The position numbers and the translations under genes are program-made. From Burkholderia pyrrocinia (GTDB lineage: Bacteria; Pseudomonadota; Gammaproteobacteria; Burkholderiales; Burkholderiaceae), in contig NZ_CP024904.1 in NCBI RefSeq assembly GCF_003330765.1, positions 620,001 through 684,000 of the forward strand: a DNA stretch of 64,000 nt, written 5' to 3'. Within the stretch, counting starts at the first letter, position 1; each line of letters opens with the position of its first letter. Shown in pieces: positions 1 to 9,307 of this stretch. Under the pieces are notes generated by a model that saw only the letters and a list, made by a program, of their open reading frames with translations, did no database searches and had not been told where the DNA came from.

Positions 1-246
1 ATGCTCGAAGCGAACCTGTCCATCTACGCGCAGGACCAGGCACAGCTCGGGCTCGACGACACAACCGGCGGCATCGTGATGATCGTGCGCGTGCCGCTCG
101 ACGACAACGTGACGGGCGACTGGCTCGTCGACCTGCTCGATCACTATGTCGAGCATGGCCGTTACTGGAAGAACAACATCTTCGCGTCGACCGACGAGAT
201 GTTCGACGCAATCGCGACCGGCGCGTATCTGTGGATCCGTGCCTGA
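1..246 (+). CDS. Type III secretion chaperone, CesT-like (5' part possibly outside window)
   Basis: The 81 visible residues match the C-terminal half of CesT-family type III secretion chaperones: a strand carrying LGLDDTTGGIVMIVRVPLDD, then a helix with DWLVDLLDHYVEHGRYWKN. These are small acidic cytoplasmic proteins that bind effectors before export. The first base of the window is an ATG, but the family is usually about 130-160 aa, so the true start probably lies upstream. The two large effector-like genes just downstream fit an HpaB-type general chaperone or an effector-specific one. The family call is inferred from pattern; the exact partner is unknown. Confidence 0.6.
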   Translation: MLEANLSIYAQDQAQLGLDDTTGGIVMIVRVPLDDNVTGDWLVDLLDHYVEHGRYWKNNIFASTDEMFDAIATGAYLWIRA

Positions 247-264
247 CGATCGCGGTGCATGCCG

Positions 265-326
265 TTCGCCCGCGCATCGACGCATTCGCGTCGCGCGCCG
301 ACGCGCAACACCGCGACGTTTACCCT
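265..326 (+). promoter_or_regulatory. hrpII/PIP box with -10 element
   Basis: TTCG at 265-268 and TTCG at 285-288 are separated by exactly 16 nt, the TTCG-N16-TTCG consensus bound by HrpB/HrpX-type AraC activators. After exactly 32 nt comes TACCCT (321-326), which fits the YANNNT -10 element known from this promoter class. The first AWR-like effector gene starts 62 nt further on. Confidence 0.8.
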
Positions 327-388
327 GAGCTGTCGGACACGGCTTCGTGCGCCGCGCCGGCGCTCACTCCATCTCCGAGGGACAAACG

Positions 389-3300
389 ATGCGAAGAACA
401 ACCTCCGTCACCCCAGCAGTGCAATCGGCCCATCCCGCACCGACCGACCACAGCGCCGATGCCGCACAACAGCAACCGGCCGCGACCGACTCCAGCGCCA
501 CGCCGCAGCCGCGCCGCACGCTCGGCGAACTGCTGGGCGGCAATCCCGGCGCGCCGACCGAAGCCGCGCCGCGCCGTCCTAACGGTGGCACCGGGAACTT
601 CGCATCGAAGCTGAAAGGCCGCGCGCAACGCTTCATGCAGAAACGGCTCGTCAGCACGACCACGTCGGCGGTCGTCGTTTCCAGCACGCACACGGGTCGT
701 CCGACCGCGCTGCCCGCGCGCGGCAACACGCGCATCGAATCGCATCCGGACTCGCCCGCGCTCGATACCCCCGCCCCCGACACGCCGCCGCCTCCGCTGC
801 CGTCATCGCAGGAGCGGCGGCTCGCGCGCGTGATGAAGCAGACGTTCGATGCAGCCGCGTCGCCGGGCGCGGCGGTCCGCGACGACATCAAGCATGCGCT
901 CGGGATGAAACCGGTGCACGACACGGCGCGGCTCGACGCGATGGGTTCCGGCGCCGGTTTCGAGCAATGGCTCGGCACGCGCTTCGGCGACACGCCGGCC
1001 GCGCACGCGTTGCACGCGGCACTCGCGCAGCCGTTCGCCGGCCACGACATGCGCGTGCCCGATGCGCTGCCGTTCGCGCCGCATGCGCTGCTGGCCGACG
1101 CGCTCGCGCAAGCGACGCACGCGCAGCCGGCTCGTGCCCATGCGGCGTTGACCGCGCTGCAGCGCGGCGCATTCCTGCCGTCGGCGTCGCTCGACGACGA
1201 TCCGGATGCCGATGTTTTCCACGATGCGCTCGACAGGCTCGATGATTCCGACGACGCGTTCGAAGATGCGATCGGCGACACGGCGCCATTCGACGCGCCG
1301 CTGCCGACGTCGCCGGCGTCGCCGCAGGCGCGTGCCGACGCATTCGCTGTCGCGCAGATCCTTGCCGACAGCGGCGCGGGCTTCGATGCGCTGGCCGCGT
1401 TGCTGCCGCCGCTGTCCGCGCCGCGCCGCGACGCGCTGCGCGACGTGCTGTCCGCGTCCGCGCAAATCGCGGCCGAGCGCGGCGAGGCGGCCGATCTCGC
1501 CGGCACGCTGCAACACGCGACGCAGGCCGCCGGCCAGCCGGCACGCGACACGCTCGCATGCAAGGCGCTGCGCGCGAGCCACGCACGGCTGGCCGGCGAT
1601 GCGCCGCTGTCGGCCGCCGACCGCACCGCACTGTTCGCGTGGCGCCAGGGCTTTCGCGACGATGGGCGGCACGGCATGCTGTCGCGCACGCGCGAGCGGC
1701 TCGCGAAGTTTCGCAAGTACGTGTCGCGCGCCGAAAGCCGCGACCGGATGAACCGCACCGCATTCGATCCGGCGCAGCCGCTCGCTTCCTCGCTGCGCGT
1801 CACCGGCAATGCGGTGCGGCGCGCGAAGCACGTGGTCCAGCGCGCGTTCGGCACCAAGAAATCGCCGCTCCTCGCGGCCGGTCGATACGGGACGATGGGC
1901 GCGCACCTGAAACACCCGGACGACGACCAGGCGCGGCTCGACACGCACCTCACGCAGGCAATCGACCTGCTGCGCGCGCATCTCGAGGAAGCGCACCCGC
2001 TGCAACCGACCGATGCGGCCGACGTGCTCGCCGGCCGCACGCCGGCCGCGCTCGCGCGCATCGCGGTGCTAGCGCACTGGGCCGAGCGCAGCGAAACCGC
2101 GCGGCCGTATGGACAGTCGCTCGACGCGCAGTCGCTCGTCGACATCGCCGCGCGCATCGACGCGCTCGCCGGCGTGCCGCCCCGCTTCTCGGTCTCCCCG
2201 GCCGCCGCCGAGCGCCCGCATGCGATGCCGCCACTGCCGCCCGCGGTCGCGGCGCTCGCGGGCATGAAGCTGACCGACGACACGCTTGCCGCGTGGGCCG
2301 CGCAAAGCGCGCTGCCGATGCAGCAGGCGGGCGAGTCCGGCGCCCCGCCGGCCGAATCGGCGTTCGCCGGCGCGCTGCGCCACGCGCGCGCGATCCTCCA
2401 TCCGCTCGACGTGAAGCCCGACAACCTGTCGCCGGACGCGCTGAAGACCTTTCTGAAGCAATACATCGCCGATCACAACGGCGGCAACACGCTGTCGTTT
2501 ACCGACGGCGGCGTCGCCGGCGCCGACGCGGGCGCGCTGTCGATCAACATCGCGCTCGCCGTCACGCATGCGGGCGCGCTGCTGCTGCCGATCATCGACG
2601 TCGGCGCGTCTCGCGGCCGCACGGCGACGGTATCGATCGCGACCGGCTCGGAAGGCGGCGAGATCTTCATCGGCACGCAGTCGGCGCACGAAGGGCACGT
2701 CGGCGGCGGCGTGTTCCTCGGCGCCGGTTACGGCGTGAAGCACGCGAAGCATTTCAACGCGCTCGTCGGCGGCGCGGCGAGCGCGACCGGCCGCGTCGAG
2801 CACGCGAAACCGACCGGCGTGCGGCTGCGCTTCGTGCCGCCGAAGAACGCCGACGGCAAGCCCGACTACGCGGCCATGCGCACGAAGATGAGCGAGGCGG
2901 TCGACTATCTGTTCGAGATGTCAGCGCCGGAGCAGCGCGACCTGAGCGCGAACGACCTGTGGGAGCACTTCGCGAACCGCTACTTCGACGATCGCGAACT
3001 GTCGGTAGCGTGGGTCGACCACCGGCAGGCCACCGCGCGGATGGGCACGTCGGTGACGGGCATCGCGCGGATCGGGGGCAAGTCGAAGGGCGGCCAGACG
3101 GCGCGCGTCGGCGGTTCGCTGACCTACGGCGCGCAGTGGGCGGCGACGCTCGCGAAGCGCGACGACGCGACCGGCGCGCATCCGCAGATGCGCCGCAGCG
3201 AGGGCACGTCGCACCTGCAGACGCTCACGGCCAGCGCGAACATGACCGTGCCGTCCGTCGACCTCCCCGGCGAAGGCGCGGCCGACACGCCGAACTCGCT

Positions 3301-3934
3301 GAGCTTTCCGTCGATCCCGTTCGCGTCGGCGACCTTCGCGCTGCACGAGTCGGGCTTCGACGCGGCGTTCAATGCGATGCTCGAGCAGGGCCGCTTCTCC
3401 GAGTCGAATACGTTCATCGACCTGACCGAACACAACGCCGGCTCGTTCGCGCGGTTCGCGTCCGAACCGGGCCACCGCGAGCAGTGGGAGCGCGTGTGCA
3501 CGGCACTCGAGGACGGCGATGCCGAACGCGGCCGCGCGCGGCTCGACAAGCTGCTCGACGATGCAACGCGCGGCGAACGTCCGAACCAGGGCTTCTACAT
3601 CCGCTACCGCCTCAAGCAGGACGTGCTGCGCACGCTCGACCAGTACGCGGCGGCGGCGAAGCAGGCCGCGCGCCGGCCCGACGGCGCCGACGAACTGGCC
3701 GCGCTGCGCCGCGCGAGCTACGCGCTGGTGCGGCGGCCGGACGCGCGCGTGCCGCAGTCGCTGGCCGTCTACGAGGAGGTGTCGGCCCGCCGCAGCGCCG
3801 GCGTCAATTTCGGGCTCCAGGTGCAAGCGCAGACCAGCGCGAGCGGCGCACGCGAAGTGTCGCTGATCGACCTGCCGCTCGACATCGCGAATCGATGGGC
3901 GCAGCCCGCGCCGGCCGATGCGAATGCCGGATGA
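389..3934 (+). CDS. AWR/RipA-family type III effector, copy 1
   Basis: A 1181-aa protein. The ATG at 389 follows a GAGG ribosome-binding site; an in-frame ATG at 347 lies upstream of that site and is less likely. Residues 1-150 are Ala/Pro/Ser/Thr-rich with no signal peptide, as expected for a T3SS export region. The family-naming Ala-Trp-Arg triad is at residues 417-419 in the context FAWRQGFRDDGRHGML. Further blocks are shared with the next gene: KKSPLL, IFIGTQ, PNQGFYIRYRLK and a C-terminal PQSLAVYEEVSARR segment. AWR (RipA) proteins of Ralstonia are large effectors of about 1100 aa that trigger plant cell responses; their biochemistry is little known. The hrpII box upstream supports T3SS co-regulation. 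Identification is from motif and context. Confidence 0.8.
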   Translation: MRRTTSVTPAVQSAHPAPTDHSADAAQQQPAATDSSATPQPRRTLGELLGGNPGAPTEAAPRRPNGGTGNFASKLKGRAQRFMQKRLVSTTTSAVVVSSTHTGRPTALPARGNTRIESHPDSPALDTPAPDTPPPPLPSSQERRLARVMKQTFDAAASPGAAVRDDIKHALGMKPVHDTARLDAMGSGAGFEQWLGTRFGDTPAAHALHAALAQPFAGHDMRVPDALPFAPHALLADALAQATHAQPARAHAALTALQRGAFLPSASLDDDPDADVFHDALDRLDDSDDAFEDAIGDTAPFDAPLPTSPASPQARADAFAVAQILADSGAGFDALAALLPPLSAPRRDALRDVLSASAQIAAERGEAADLAGTLQHATQAAGQPARDTLACKALRASHARLAGDAPLSAADRTALFAWRQGFRDDGRHGMLSRTRERLAKFRKYVSRAESRDRMNRTAFDPAQPLASSLRVTGNAVRRAKHVVQRAFGTKKSPLLAAGRYGTMGAHLKHPDDDQARLDTHLTQAIDLLRAHLEEAHPLQPTDAADVLAGRTPAALARIAVLAHWAERSETARPYGQSLDAQSLVDIAARIDALAGVPPRFSVSPAAAERPHAMPPLPPAVAALAGMKLTDDTLAAWAAQSALPMQQAGESGAPPAESAFAGALRHARAILHPLDVKPDNLSPDALKTFLKQYIADHNGGNTLSFTDGGVAGADAGALSINIALAVTHAGALLLPIIDVGASRGRTATVSIATGSEGGEIFIGTQSAHEGHVGGGVFLGAGYGVKHAKHFNALVGGAASATGRVEHAKPTGVRLRFVPPKNADGKPDYAAMRTKMSEAVDYLFEMSAPEQRDLSANDLWEHFANRYFDDRELSVAWVDHRQATARMGTSVTGIARIGGKSKGGQTARVGGSLTYGAQWAATLAKRDDATGAHPQMRRSEGTSHLQTLTASANMTVPSVDLPGEGAADTPNSLSFPSIPFASATFALHESGFDAAFNAMLEQGRFSESNTFIDLTEHNAGSFARFASEPGHREQWERVCTALEDGDAERGRARLDKLLDDATRGERPNQGFYIRYRLKQDVLRTLDQYAAAAKQAARRPDGADELAALRRASYALVRRPDARVPQSLAVYEEVSARRSAGVNFGLQVQAQTSASGAREVSLIDLPLDIANRWAQPAPADANAG

Positions 3935-3938
3935 GCAG

Positions 3939-3962
3939 TTCGCCTCGCGCGCCGCCGCTTCG
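3939..3962 (+). promoter_or_regulatory. hrpII/PIP box upstream of second AWR gene
   Basis: An exact TTCG-N16-TTCG (3939-3942 and 3959-3962) lies in the 107-bp gap between the two AWR genes, 80 nt before the second start codon. No clear YANNNT appears at the 32-nt distance (the nearest hexamer is CAGTGA), so the promoter may be weaker or rely partly on read-through. Confidence 0.6.
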
Positions 3963-4041
3963 CATCGCGGCGGCGTTTGTCATGTCGGCGGCGGACAGTG
4001 AATGACCCGGCGCCACGCCGCCCGACCGTCGAGTTTCAGCC

Positions 4042-7000
4042 ATGCTTCGTCTCTTCAATCGTTCGTCGCTGTCGCGCGGCACAGCCGACGCTGCCGCTGC
4101 GCCGGCTCCGGCTTCCGACGCAGCGGCCACCGCTGCAGCCACCGCGACGGCGGCGGCCGCGCCCGGCAAACCGGCCGCGCTGTCGCCGCTCGGCCGTTTC
4201 AAGCGCACGCTCGGCGTTGCGGACCGCGAGACCGCGACGCTGGCGTCGAGCCACAAGCGCGCGGGCCGGCCGCTTGCGCCGTCGGTGCGCGCCCGCGTGC
4301 CGCAGGCGGACGCGACTGCGGCGGCAGTGCCCGCCGCACAACGGCACGCCGGGCCGCACGCGAGCGCCGCTCCGCCCGATACCGCGCCGCCAAACGCCGC
4401 GGCGGCGTCCTCGTCCACACCGAGCGTCGATACCGCGACCGCAGCCGACACCGGGAGCGCCCCTCGCATCGATCGTCCCGCGAAGCCGCCGCGCGGCGCA
4501 GCAAAAGCCGATTCGCTCAAACGCAGCCTGTTCGCGCGCGCGGCGCACGCGAAACACAAGCCGCCGGCCGGTGCCGCGCCGAACGCCACACCGCCGGCAG
4601 GCGCGGCGCAGGTTCCACACGGCGCGGCCGCATTTCGCGCAGCCGCGCGCGCGCTGTTCGCGGACGATGACGATGCGCCCGCCGCGCGCGACGCACTGCT
4701 CGACCGTCTCGCCGCATTCGCTCCGCGCACCGACGCGATGCCGGACGCACCGTTCGGCCGGCCGCTGCTGGCGGCACAGACGCTTGCGGTCGTCGCACAC
4801 GGCAACGCGGCTGCCGCGCTGCGCGCGCTCGACTACGTCGAACACGATCTCGACTTCGCGCCCACTACGCCCGGCGCGCCGCCGCCCACCCCGGACGCAG
4901 ACGGCGACGTCTGGTTCGACGCATCCGACGCTCCGCACACCGATACCGATGACGATGCGGAACCCGTGTTCCGCGATGCGGCGAGCGCGTTCCCGAATGC
5001 GGACGACACGCGCGCCGCCGAACGCGCGGGCTGGCAAGCCGCGCAACTGCTGTCGCACTCGGACGACGGCTTCGCGGTGTTGACCGATCTGGTCGGCGCG
5101 CGGTTGCCCGCCGCGTCGCGCGACACCGCTCGCGCGCTGCTGCAAGCGGCCGATCAACTGCGCGCGGCCGGCGGCGACGCGACGCTGCCGGCCGACTTCG
5201 CGCACACGCCGGTCGCAACCGGCGATGCGCGCGCTTCGCTCGCGGCGCGCACCGCCGCCGCGGCAGCCCGGCGGCTGCGCGGCGACCCGGCACAGCCGCA
5301 CGACGCAGGCACGCTGTTCGCGTGGCGTCAGGGTTACCGCGACGACGGCAAGCACGGCCTGCTGGCGCGCACCGCCGGCCGCCTCGCGAAGTTCACGCGG
5401 CGCACGATCCCGCGCGTCGAGAAGCGCAGCGGCACGTCGCGCCTGTGGGGCATGCTCGCGAAAAAGAAATCGCCGCTGTCGGGGCTCGCGTTCGGCACGC
5501 AGGGCGCTCAACTGGGCACGCTCGACAAGGAGGCCGCGAAACGCGACAGCGCGCTGCGCGCGGCGGCCGCGGCGCTGGCCGATCACCTCGATGCGAGCGC
5601 CGCGCACGCGACCGGCGCGCGTGCCTCGGAGCGTGCTGCACGCACCGCGATGCTGCGGCACTGGGCCGGCGACAGCACGAACGCAAACGCCGACGCGAAC
5701 GCGCCGGAAGCCGGCGCACTCGCGCCCGACGCCGAACTGTTCGACGCGTGGCTGCGCGAATCCGCGCTCGCGCACGCGCCGTCGGCCGCGGCGGCCGCGC
5801 GCGCGATCGACGCCGTGCGTGCCGTCGACACCGCGCGCGACACGCGCCCCGATGCGATGACCGTCGACGACGTCAAGCGCCTGTTCCGCGATTTCCTCGA
5901 GCACGGAATCGAATCGGCGGGCAAGCTGAAGCTGAGCGACGGCGGCCAGATCGAGCTCAGCACGCGCGGCGTGTCGACGAGCCTGCAGCACGTCGCGCAC
6001 GGCGTCGGCTTCCCGCTGTCGATCCGGCTCGATCTGCGCATCGGCGGCGGCCGCCACGCGAGTGTCGAAGTCGGACGCGGCGGCCAGGGCATCGACATCT
6101 TCGTCGGCACGCAGCGCTCGGTCGGCATGGTGGCCGGCGCCGGCGTGACGGCCGGCTACGACTTCAAGGGACGCTTCGCACGGCTGCGCGCGAGTGCCGG
6201 CGCGAGCGTCGTGCCGGTGGACGTCGAGCGCACGGAGCCGGCCGGCGTCGTGCTGCGCGCGCCGCGCCGGATGAGGGCGCCGATCGACGACTACGCGGAC
6301 TGGGCGCAGCCGAAATACGACGACGACGCGATGAAACGCACGATCGGCGAATTGTCCGACTTCCTGTTCGAGCAGGCCGGCCGCGCGCAATCGCCGGAAC
6401 AGCTGTGGGAAGCGCTCGCCGCCCGCTACGGCGACGAGCGCACCGTATCCATCGGCTGGATCGATACCGTGCAGCGGGAGAGCAAGGCGCACGTCGCGAT
6501 CGATGCGGGCGTCGGCGTGCGCGTGAGCGGCAAGCACACGCCGGTGCGCATCGGGCCGTCGGCCGAGCTGTCGTACGAGACGACGCTGCATGCCTCGCAG
6601 GACGGCATCGAGCGCGCAGGCACCCATCGCGTCGAGACGCACCATCTCGGCGGCAAGTCGCGGATGAAGCTGCGTTACGGGCTCGGCGCCGGCGTCGGCG
6701 AGAAATTCGGCAAGGTCACGCAGGGGCTGACGTCGGCCACGCCGCTCTCGCGCTCGCATCACTTCTTCGCGAACGGCCAGACCGCGAAGCTGCAACTCGC
6801 GACGGCCGGCACGACGCTCGTCGATCGCGCGTGCTATGCGGACCTCGAATACCACAGCGCGGACGCGTTCGTCGCGACCGTCGAACACGAACGCGCACAG
6901 TGGCTCGACATGCTTGCACGCCGCGCGGGCAGCGACCCGGCCCGCGCCGAGGCGGACCTCGACGCGTTCGTCGCCACGCTGCGCGAGATCCGCCAGCCGA

Positions 7001-7293
7001 ACCAGCTCTACCTGCACCGCCGCCGACTGCGCCCCGCCGTCGCGCGCGAAATCGAGCAGCACCGCGCGCTCGCCGACCTGCAGCGGCGGCTCGGGCACGC
7101 GGATGCGGCCGCCGCGCTCGACGCGCGCGAAGACGCGCTGCTCGCCGCGCCCGAATCGTGGCTGCCGCAGATGCTCGCGGTGCGCGAACAGCAGTCCGTG
7201 TCGAAAAAGCGAGGCTTCGCCGCAATGTTCCGGCTGCAGGGAGCAACCGCCAGCACGGGCCAGCGCGAACTGGTCAACCTGAAATTCGGCTGA
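4042..7293 (+). CDS. AWR/RipA-family type III effector, copy 2
   Basis: A 1083-aa protein, tandem paralogue of the preceding gene. The Ala-Trp-Arg triad is at residues 427-429 within FAWRQGYRDDGKHGLLART, followed by RLAKF, KKSPLSGLAFGTQGAQL, GIDIFVGTQRS, RQPNQLYLHRRRL and a C-terminal PQMLAVREQQSVSKKRGF block, all with counterparts in copy 1. Residues 1-160 are low-complexity Ala/Pro with no signal peptide, typical of an effector export region. The ribosome-binding site is weak. The two copies differ greatly outside the conserved blocks, so the duplication is old and they may hit different host targets. The protein is presumably secreted through the hrp T3SS. Confidence 0.8.
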   Translation: MLRLFNRSSLSRGTADAAAAPAPASDAAATAAATATAAAAPGKPAALSPLGRFKRTLGVADRETATLASSHKRAGRPLAPSVRARVPQADATAAAVPAAQRHAGPHASAAPPDTAPPNAAAASSSTPSVDTATAADTGSAPRIDRPAKPPRGAAKADSLKRSLFARAAHAKHKPPAGAAPNATPPAGAAQVPHGAAAFRAAARALFADDDDAPAARDALLDRLAAFAPRTDAMPDAPFGRPLLAAQTLAVVAHGNAAAALRALDYVEHDLDFAPTTPGAPPPTPDADGDVWFDASDAPHTDTDDDAEPVFRDAASAFPNADDTRAAERAGWQAAQLLSHSDDGFAVLTDLVGARLPAASRDTARALLQAADQLRAAGGDATLPADFAHTPVATGDARASLAARTAAAAARRLRGDPAQPHDAGTLFAWRQGYRDDGKHGLLARTAGRLAKFTRRTIPRVEKRSGTSRLWGMLAKKKSPLSGLAFGTQGAQLGTLDKEAAKRDSALRAAAAALADHLDASAAHATGARASERAARTAMLRHWAGDSTNANADANAPEAGALAPDAELFDAWLRESALAHAPSAAAAARAIDAVRAVDTARDTRPDAMTVDDVKRLFRDFLEHGIESAGKLKLSDGGQIELSTRGVSTSLQHVAHGVGFPLSIRLDLRIGGGRHASVEVGRGGQGIDIFVGTQRSVGMVAGAGVTAGYDFKGRFARLRASAGASVVPVDVERTEPAGVVLRAPRRMRAPIDDYADWAQPKYDDDAMKRTIGELSDFLFEQAGRAQSPEQLWEALAARYGDERTVSIGWIDTVQRESKAHVAIDAGVGVRVSGKHTPVRIGPSAELSYETTLHASQDGIERAGTHRVETHHLGGKSRMKLRYGLGAGVGEKFGKVTQGLTSATPLSRSHHFFANGQTAKLQLATAGTTLVDRACYADLEYHSADAFVATVEHERAQWLDMLARRAGSDPARAEADLDAFVATLREIRQPNQLYLHRRRLRPAVAREIEQHRALADLQRRLGHADAAAALDAREDALLAAPESWLPQMLAVREQQSVSKKRGFAAMFRLQGATASTGQRELVNLKFG

Positions 7294-7532
7294 CGGGACC
7301 GTCGACGCATGACGATCCCACTATCTGGTCGCAGCATGATTGTCACGACGTCGACATGCGATTGTCATAGATTTGTCGCGAGCGGCGCGGCGGATACCGG
7401 TCGCGACGTTCGGGTTGAGCGCTTAAATTTTCTTTGCTAGCCTGCACGACCCAGCGCGCCCCGAAGGTCGTCGTCCCGCGATGCCGACCGCTCGAGCGCG
7501 AACGATCGTTCGATGCACTACGGAATACCCGC

Positions 7533-8036
7533 ATGACGACGCTTGCCGCTGTCCCCTCCGTCGAAGCGATTTTCCGCAACGACTACCCCTGGTTGCTCGG
7601 CCGCCTGCGCTACAAGCTCGGCTGCGCGTTTACGGCCGAGGACATCGCTTCCGAAACGTTCGCGCAACTCGTCGCGCAGTCGTGTGCGCCGTCGGTGCGC
7701 GAGCCGCGCGCGCTGCTGACGACGATCGCGTACCGGCTCGTCTACGATTTCTGGCGGCGCCGCGACCTCGAGCGCGCGTACCTCGCGGTGCTCGCCGCGC
7801 GCCCGGAAAACGTCGCGGCGTCCGAGGAGGAGCGCGCGCTCGTCGTCGAAACGCTGCACGCGATCGACCGGAGGCTCGCCGGGTTGTCCGCGAAGGCGCG
7901 CAACGCGTTCGTCTACAGCCAGTTCCACGGGCTCACGCATGCAGAGATCGCCGAGCGGCTCGGCGTATCCAAGCGGACGGTGCGCGATTACCTCGCGCAG
8001 GCGCTGCGCGCGTGCTATCTCGCTTCGTTGCAGTGA
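7533..8036 (+). CDS. FecI-like ECF sigma factor
   Basis: A 167-aa ECF sigma factor. Region 2 is visible as YPWLLGRLRYKLGC..AEDIASETF (residues about 15-45) with YRLVYDFWRRRDLE after it. Region 4 carries a helix-turn-helix, LTHAEIAERLGVSKRTVRDYLAQALRAC (about 133-162). The start ATG at 7533 was chosen because it begins directly at the conserved N-terminus; a longer in-frame extension looks non-coding. The stop overlaps the GTG of the fecR-like gene, so the two are translationally coupled. FecI-type factors normally answer to a TonB-dependent receptor, but none is encoded next door here. No hrpII box was seen in front. Confidence 0.88.
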   Translation: MTTLAAVPSVEAIFRNDYPWLLGRLRYKLGCAFTAEDIASETFAQLVAQSCAPSVREPRALLTTIAYRLVYDFWRRRDLERAYLAVLAARPENVAASEEERALVVETLHAIDRRLAGLSAKARNAFVYSQFHGLTHAEIAERLGVSKRTVRDYLAQALRACYLASLQ

Positions 8037-9016
8037 ATTTCGCCGATACGCCGAAGACGAGCGACCCGATCGATCCGCAGGTACTCGACGACGCCATTCA
8101 CTGGATGGTGCTGCTGCGCTCCGGCGACGCCACCACGCGCGATCGCGCGCGCTTCGATGCGTGGAAACGGGCTGATCCCGCGCACGCACAAGCCGTCGAG
8201 CGGCTCGACGCGTCGCTCGGTGCGATGGCGCCGCCCGCCACGCACGGGCTCGAGCCGCGCGCGCTCGGCGACGCGCTGCTCGCCGCGCCGGCACGCCGGC
8301 GCGCCGTGCGCGGCGTGCTGTCGTTCGGCGCACTCGTCGTCGGCGCGGGCGTGCTCGCCGACCGCTTCTACCCACTCGGCGAGCTGTCGGCCGACTTTCA
8401 CACGAATACCGGCGATCAGCGCACGACCGCGCTGGCGGACGGCTCGTCGCTGACGCTGGCCGCGCGCAGCGCCGCCGACGTCGACTACCGCGCGGACGAG
8501 CGCGGCGTCACGCTCCGGGCCGGTGCGCTGCTCGTGCGGGCAACGGCGGGCAACCGCCCGTTCGTGGTCCGGCATGCGGCCGTTGCCGTGCGCGCCCGCG
8601 CAGGCGCGTTCGCGGTTCGCGCCGCGGGCCCGTGGCTGCACGTCGCGGCGCTCGACACACCGATCGGGATTGCCGCGCCCGGCGGCGCGACGCTGTGGCT
8701 GCAGCCGGGCCACACCGCGCGCGCCGGCACGGGGCGCATCGATCCGCTCGCGACGAGCGCGGCCGACGAAACCGCCTGGCGCAACGGCCAGCTCGTCGTG
8801 CATACCGAGCCGCTCGGCACGGTGATCGCTCGACTGCGTCCGTACTATCCGGGCGTGATCCGCGTGACGGACGCCGCTGCGGCGCTGCCCGTCACCGGCG
8901 TGTTCCGGCTCGACGACCCTTCGCGCACGCTGGCCGCGCTCGTCGCGACGCTGCCGCTGCAGATCCGGCGCTATGCCGGATGCGTGGTCATGGTTTCGCT
9001 CGCGCCGCAAGCCTGA
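8033..9016 (+). CDS. FecR-like sigma regulator
   Basis: A 327-aa membrane sigma regulator. The start is a GTG at 8033 that overlaps the sigma stop (GTGA). An N-terminal cytoplasmic domain (AIHWMVLLRSGDATTRDRA) binds the sigma factor, a single membrane span sits around residues 86-105, and a periplasmic FecR domain follows. The C-terminal part (YYPGVIRVTDAAAALPVTGVF, then LAALVATLPLQIRR) resembles the STN-like domain that normally contacts a receptor's signalling extension. With no TonB receptor gene adjacent, the inducing partner must be elsewhere or lost. The next gene is an unrelated OmpR-type regulator. Confidence 0.88.
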   Translation: MNFADTPKTSDPIDPQVLDDAIHWMVLLRSGDATTRDRARFDAWKRADPAHAQAVERLDASLGAMAPPATHGLEPRALGDALLAAPARRRAVRGVLSFGALVVGAGVLADRFYPLGELSADFHTNTGDQRTTALADGSSLTLAARSAADVDYRADERGVTLRAGALLVRATAGNRPFVVRHAAVAVRARAGAFAVRAAGPWLHVAALDTPIGIAAPGGATLWLQPGHTARAGTGRIDPLATSAADETAWRNGQLVVHTEPLGTVIARLRPYYPGVIRVTDAAAALPVTGVFRLDDPSRTLAALVATLPLQIRRYAGCVVMVSLAPQA

Positions 9017-9139
9017 CGCTTGCGCGCCGACGCAGCCGTGCGCCGCGGAAACGGAACGCGCTGCGCAGCAGCCGACCGGCGCCGAAACCCGCATGACGCA
9101 GGCCCGGGAAAAAATTTTTCGGACAGCACGTCACTTTTC

Positions 9140-9163
9140 TTCGTTCATCGCACAAGCGCTTCG
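9140..9163 (+). promoter_or_regulatory. hrpII/PIP box upstream of OmpR-type regulator
   Basis: An exact TTCG-N16-TTCG (9140-9143, 9160-9163) lies 144 nt before the TTG start of the response-regulator gene. No perfect YANNNT follows at 32 nt; AACGGT (9194-9199) is the closest. If active, it would place the regulator under HrpB/HrpX-type feedback. Confidence 0.5.
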
Positions 9164-9307
9164 AGATACCGCGAAATCGCAGCGCCGCAGGCGAACGGTC
9201 ATGCCGTGCCGAGGCGCACGCGCGGCACGCTCCGGCGAAGTGCCGGGCGCCACCGCACGGCGATACGCGCGGATGCCGATCCTCCGTTCCGTTCTGAAGA
9301 GACTACT

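Noticed and set aside
364..2466. 700-aa open frame on the minus strand, opposite the first AWR gene
   Set aside because: Low-complexity Ala/Ser/Cys composition, no motif, and it mirrors a clear coding frame; a GC-bias artefact.
4036..7098. 1020-aa open frame on the minus strand, opposite the second AWR gene
   Set aside because: Arg/Val/Asp repeats typical of antisense frames in GC-rich DNA; no domain, and it covers the promoter of the real gene.
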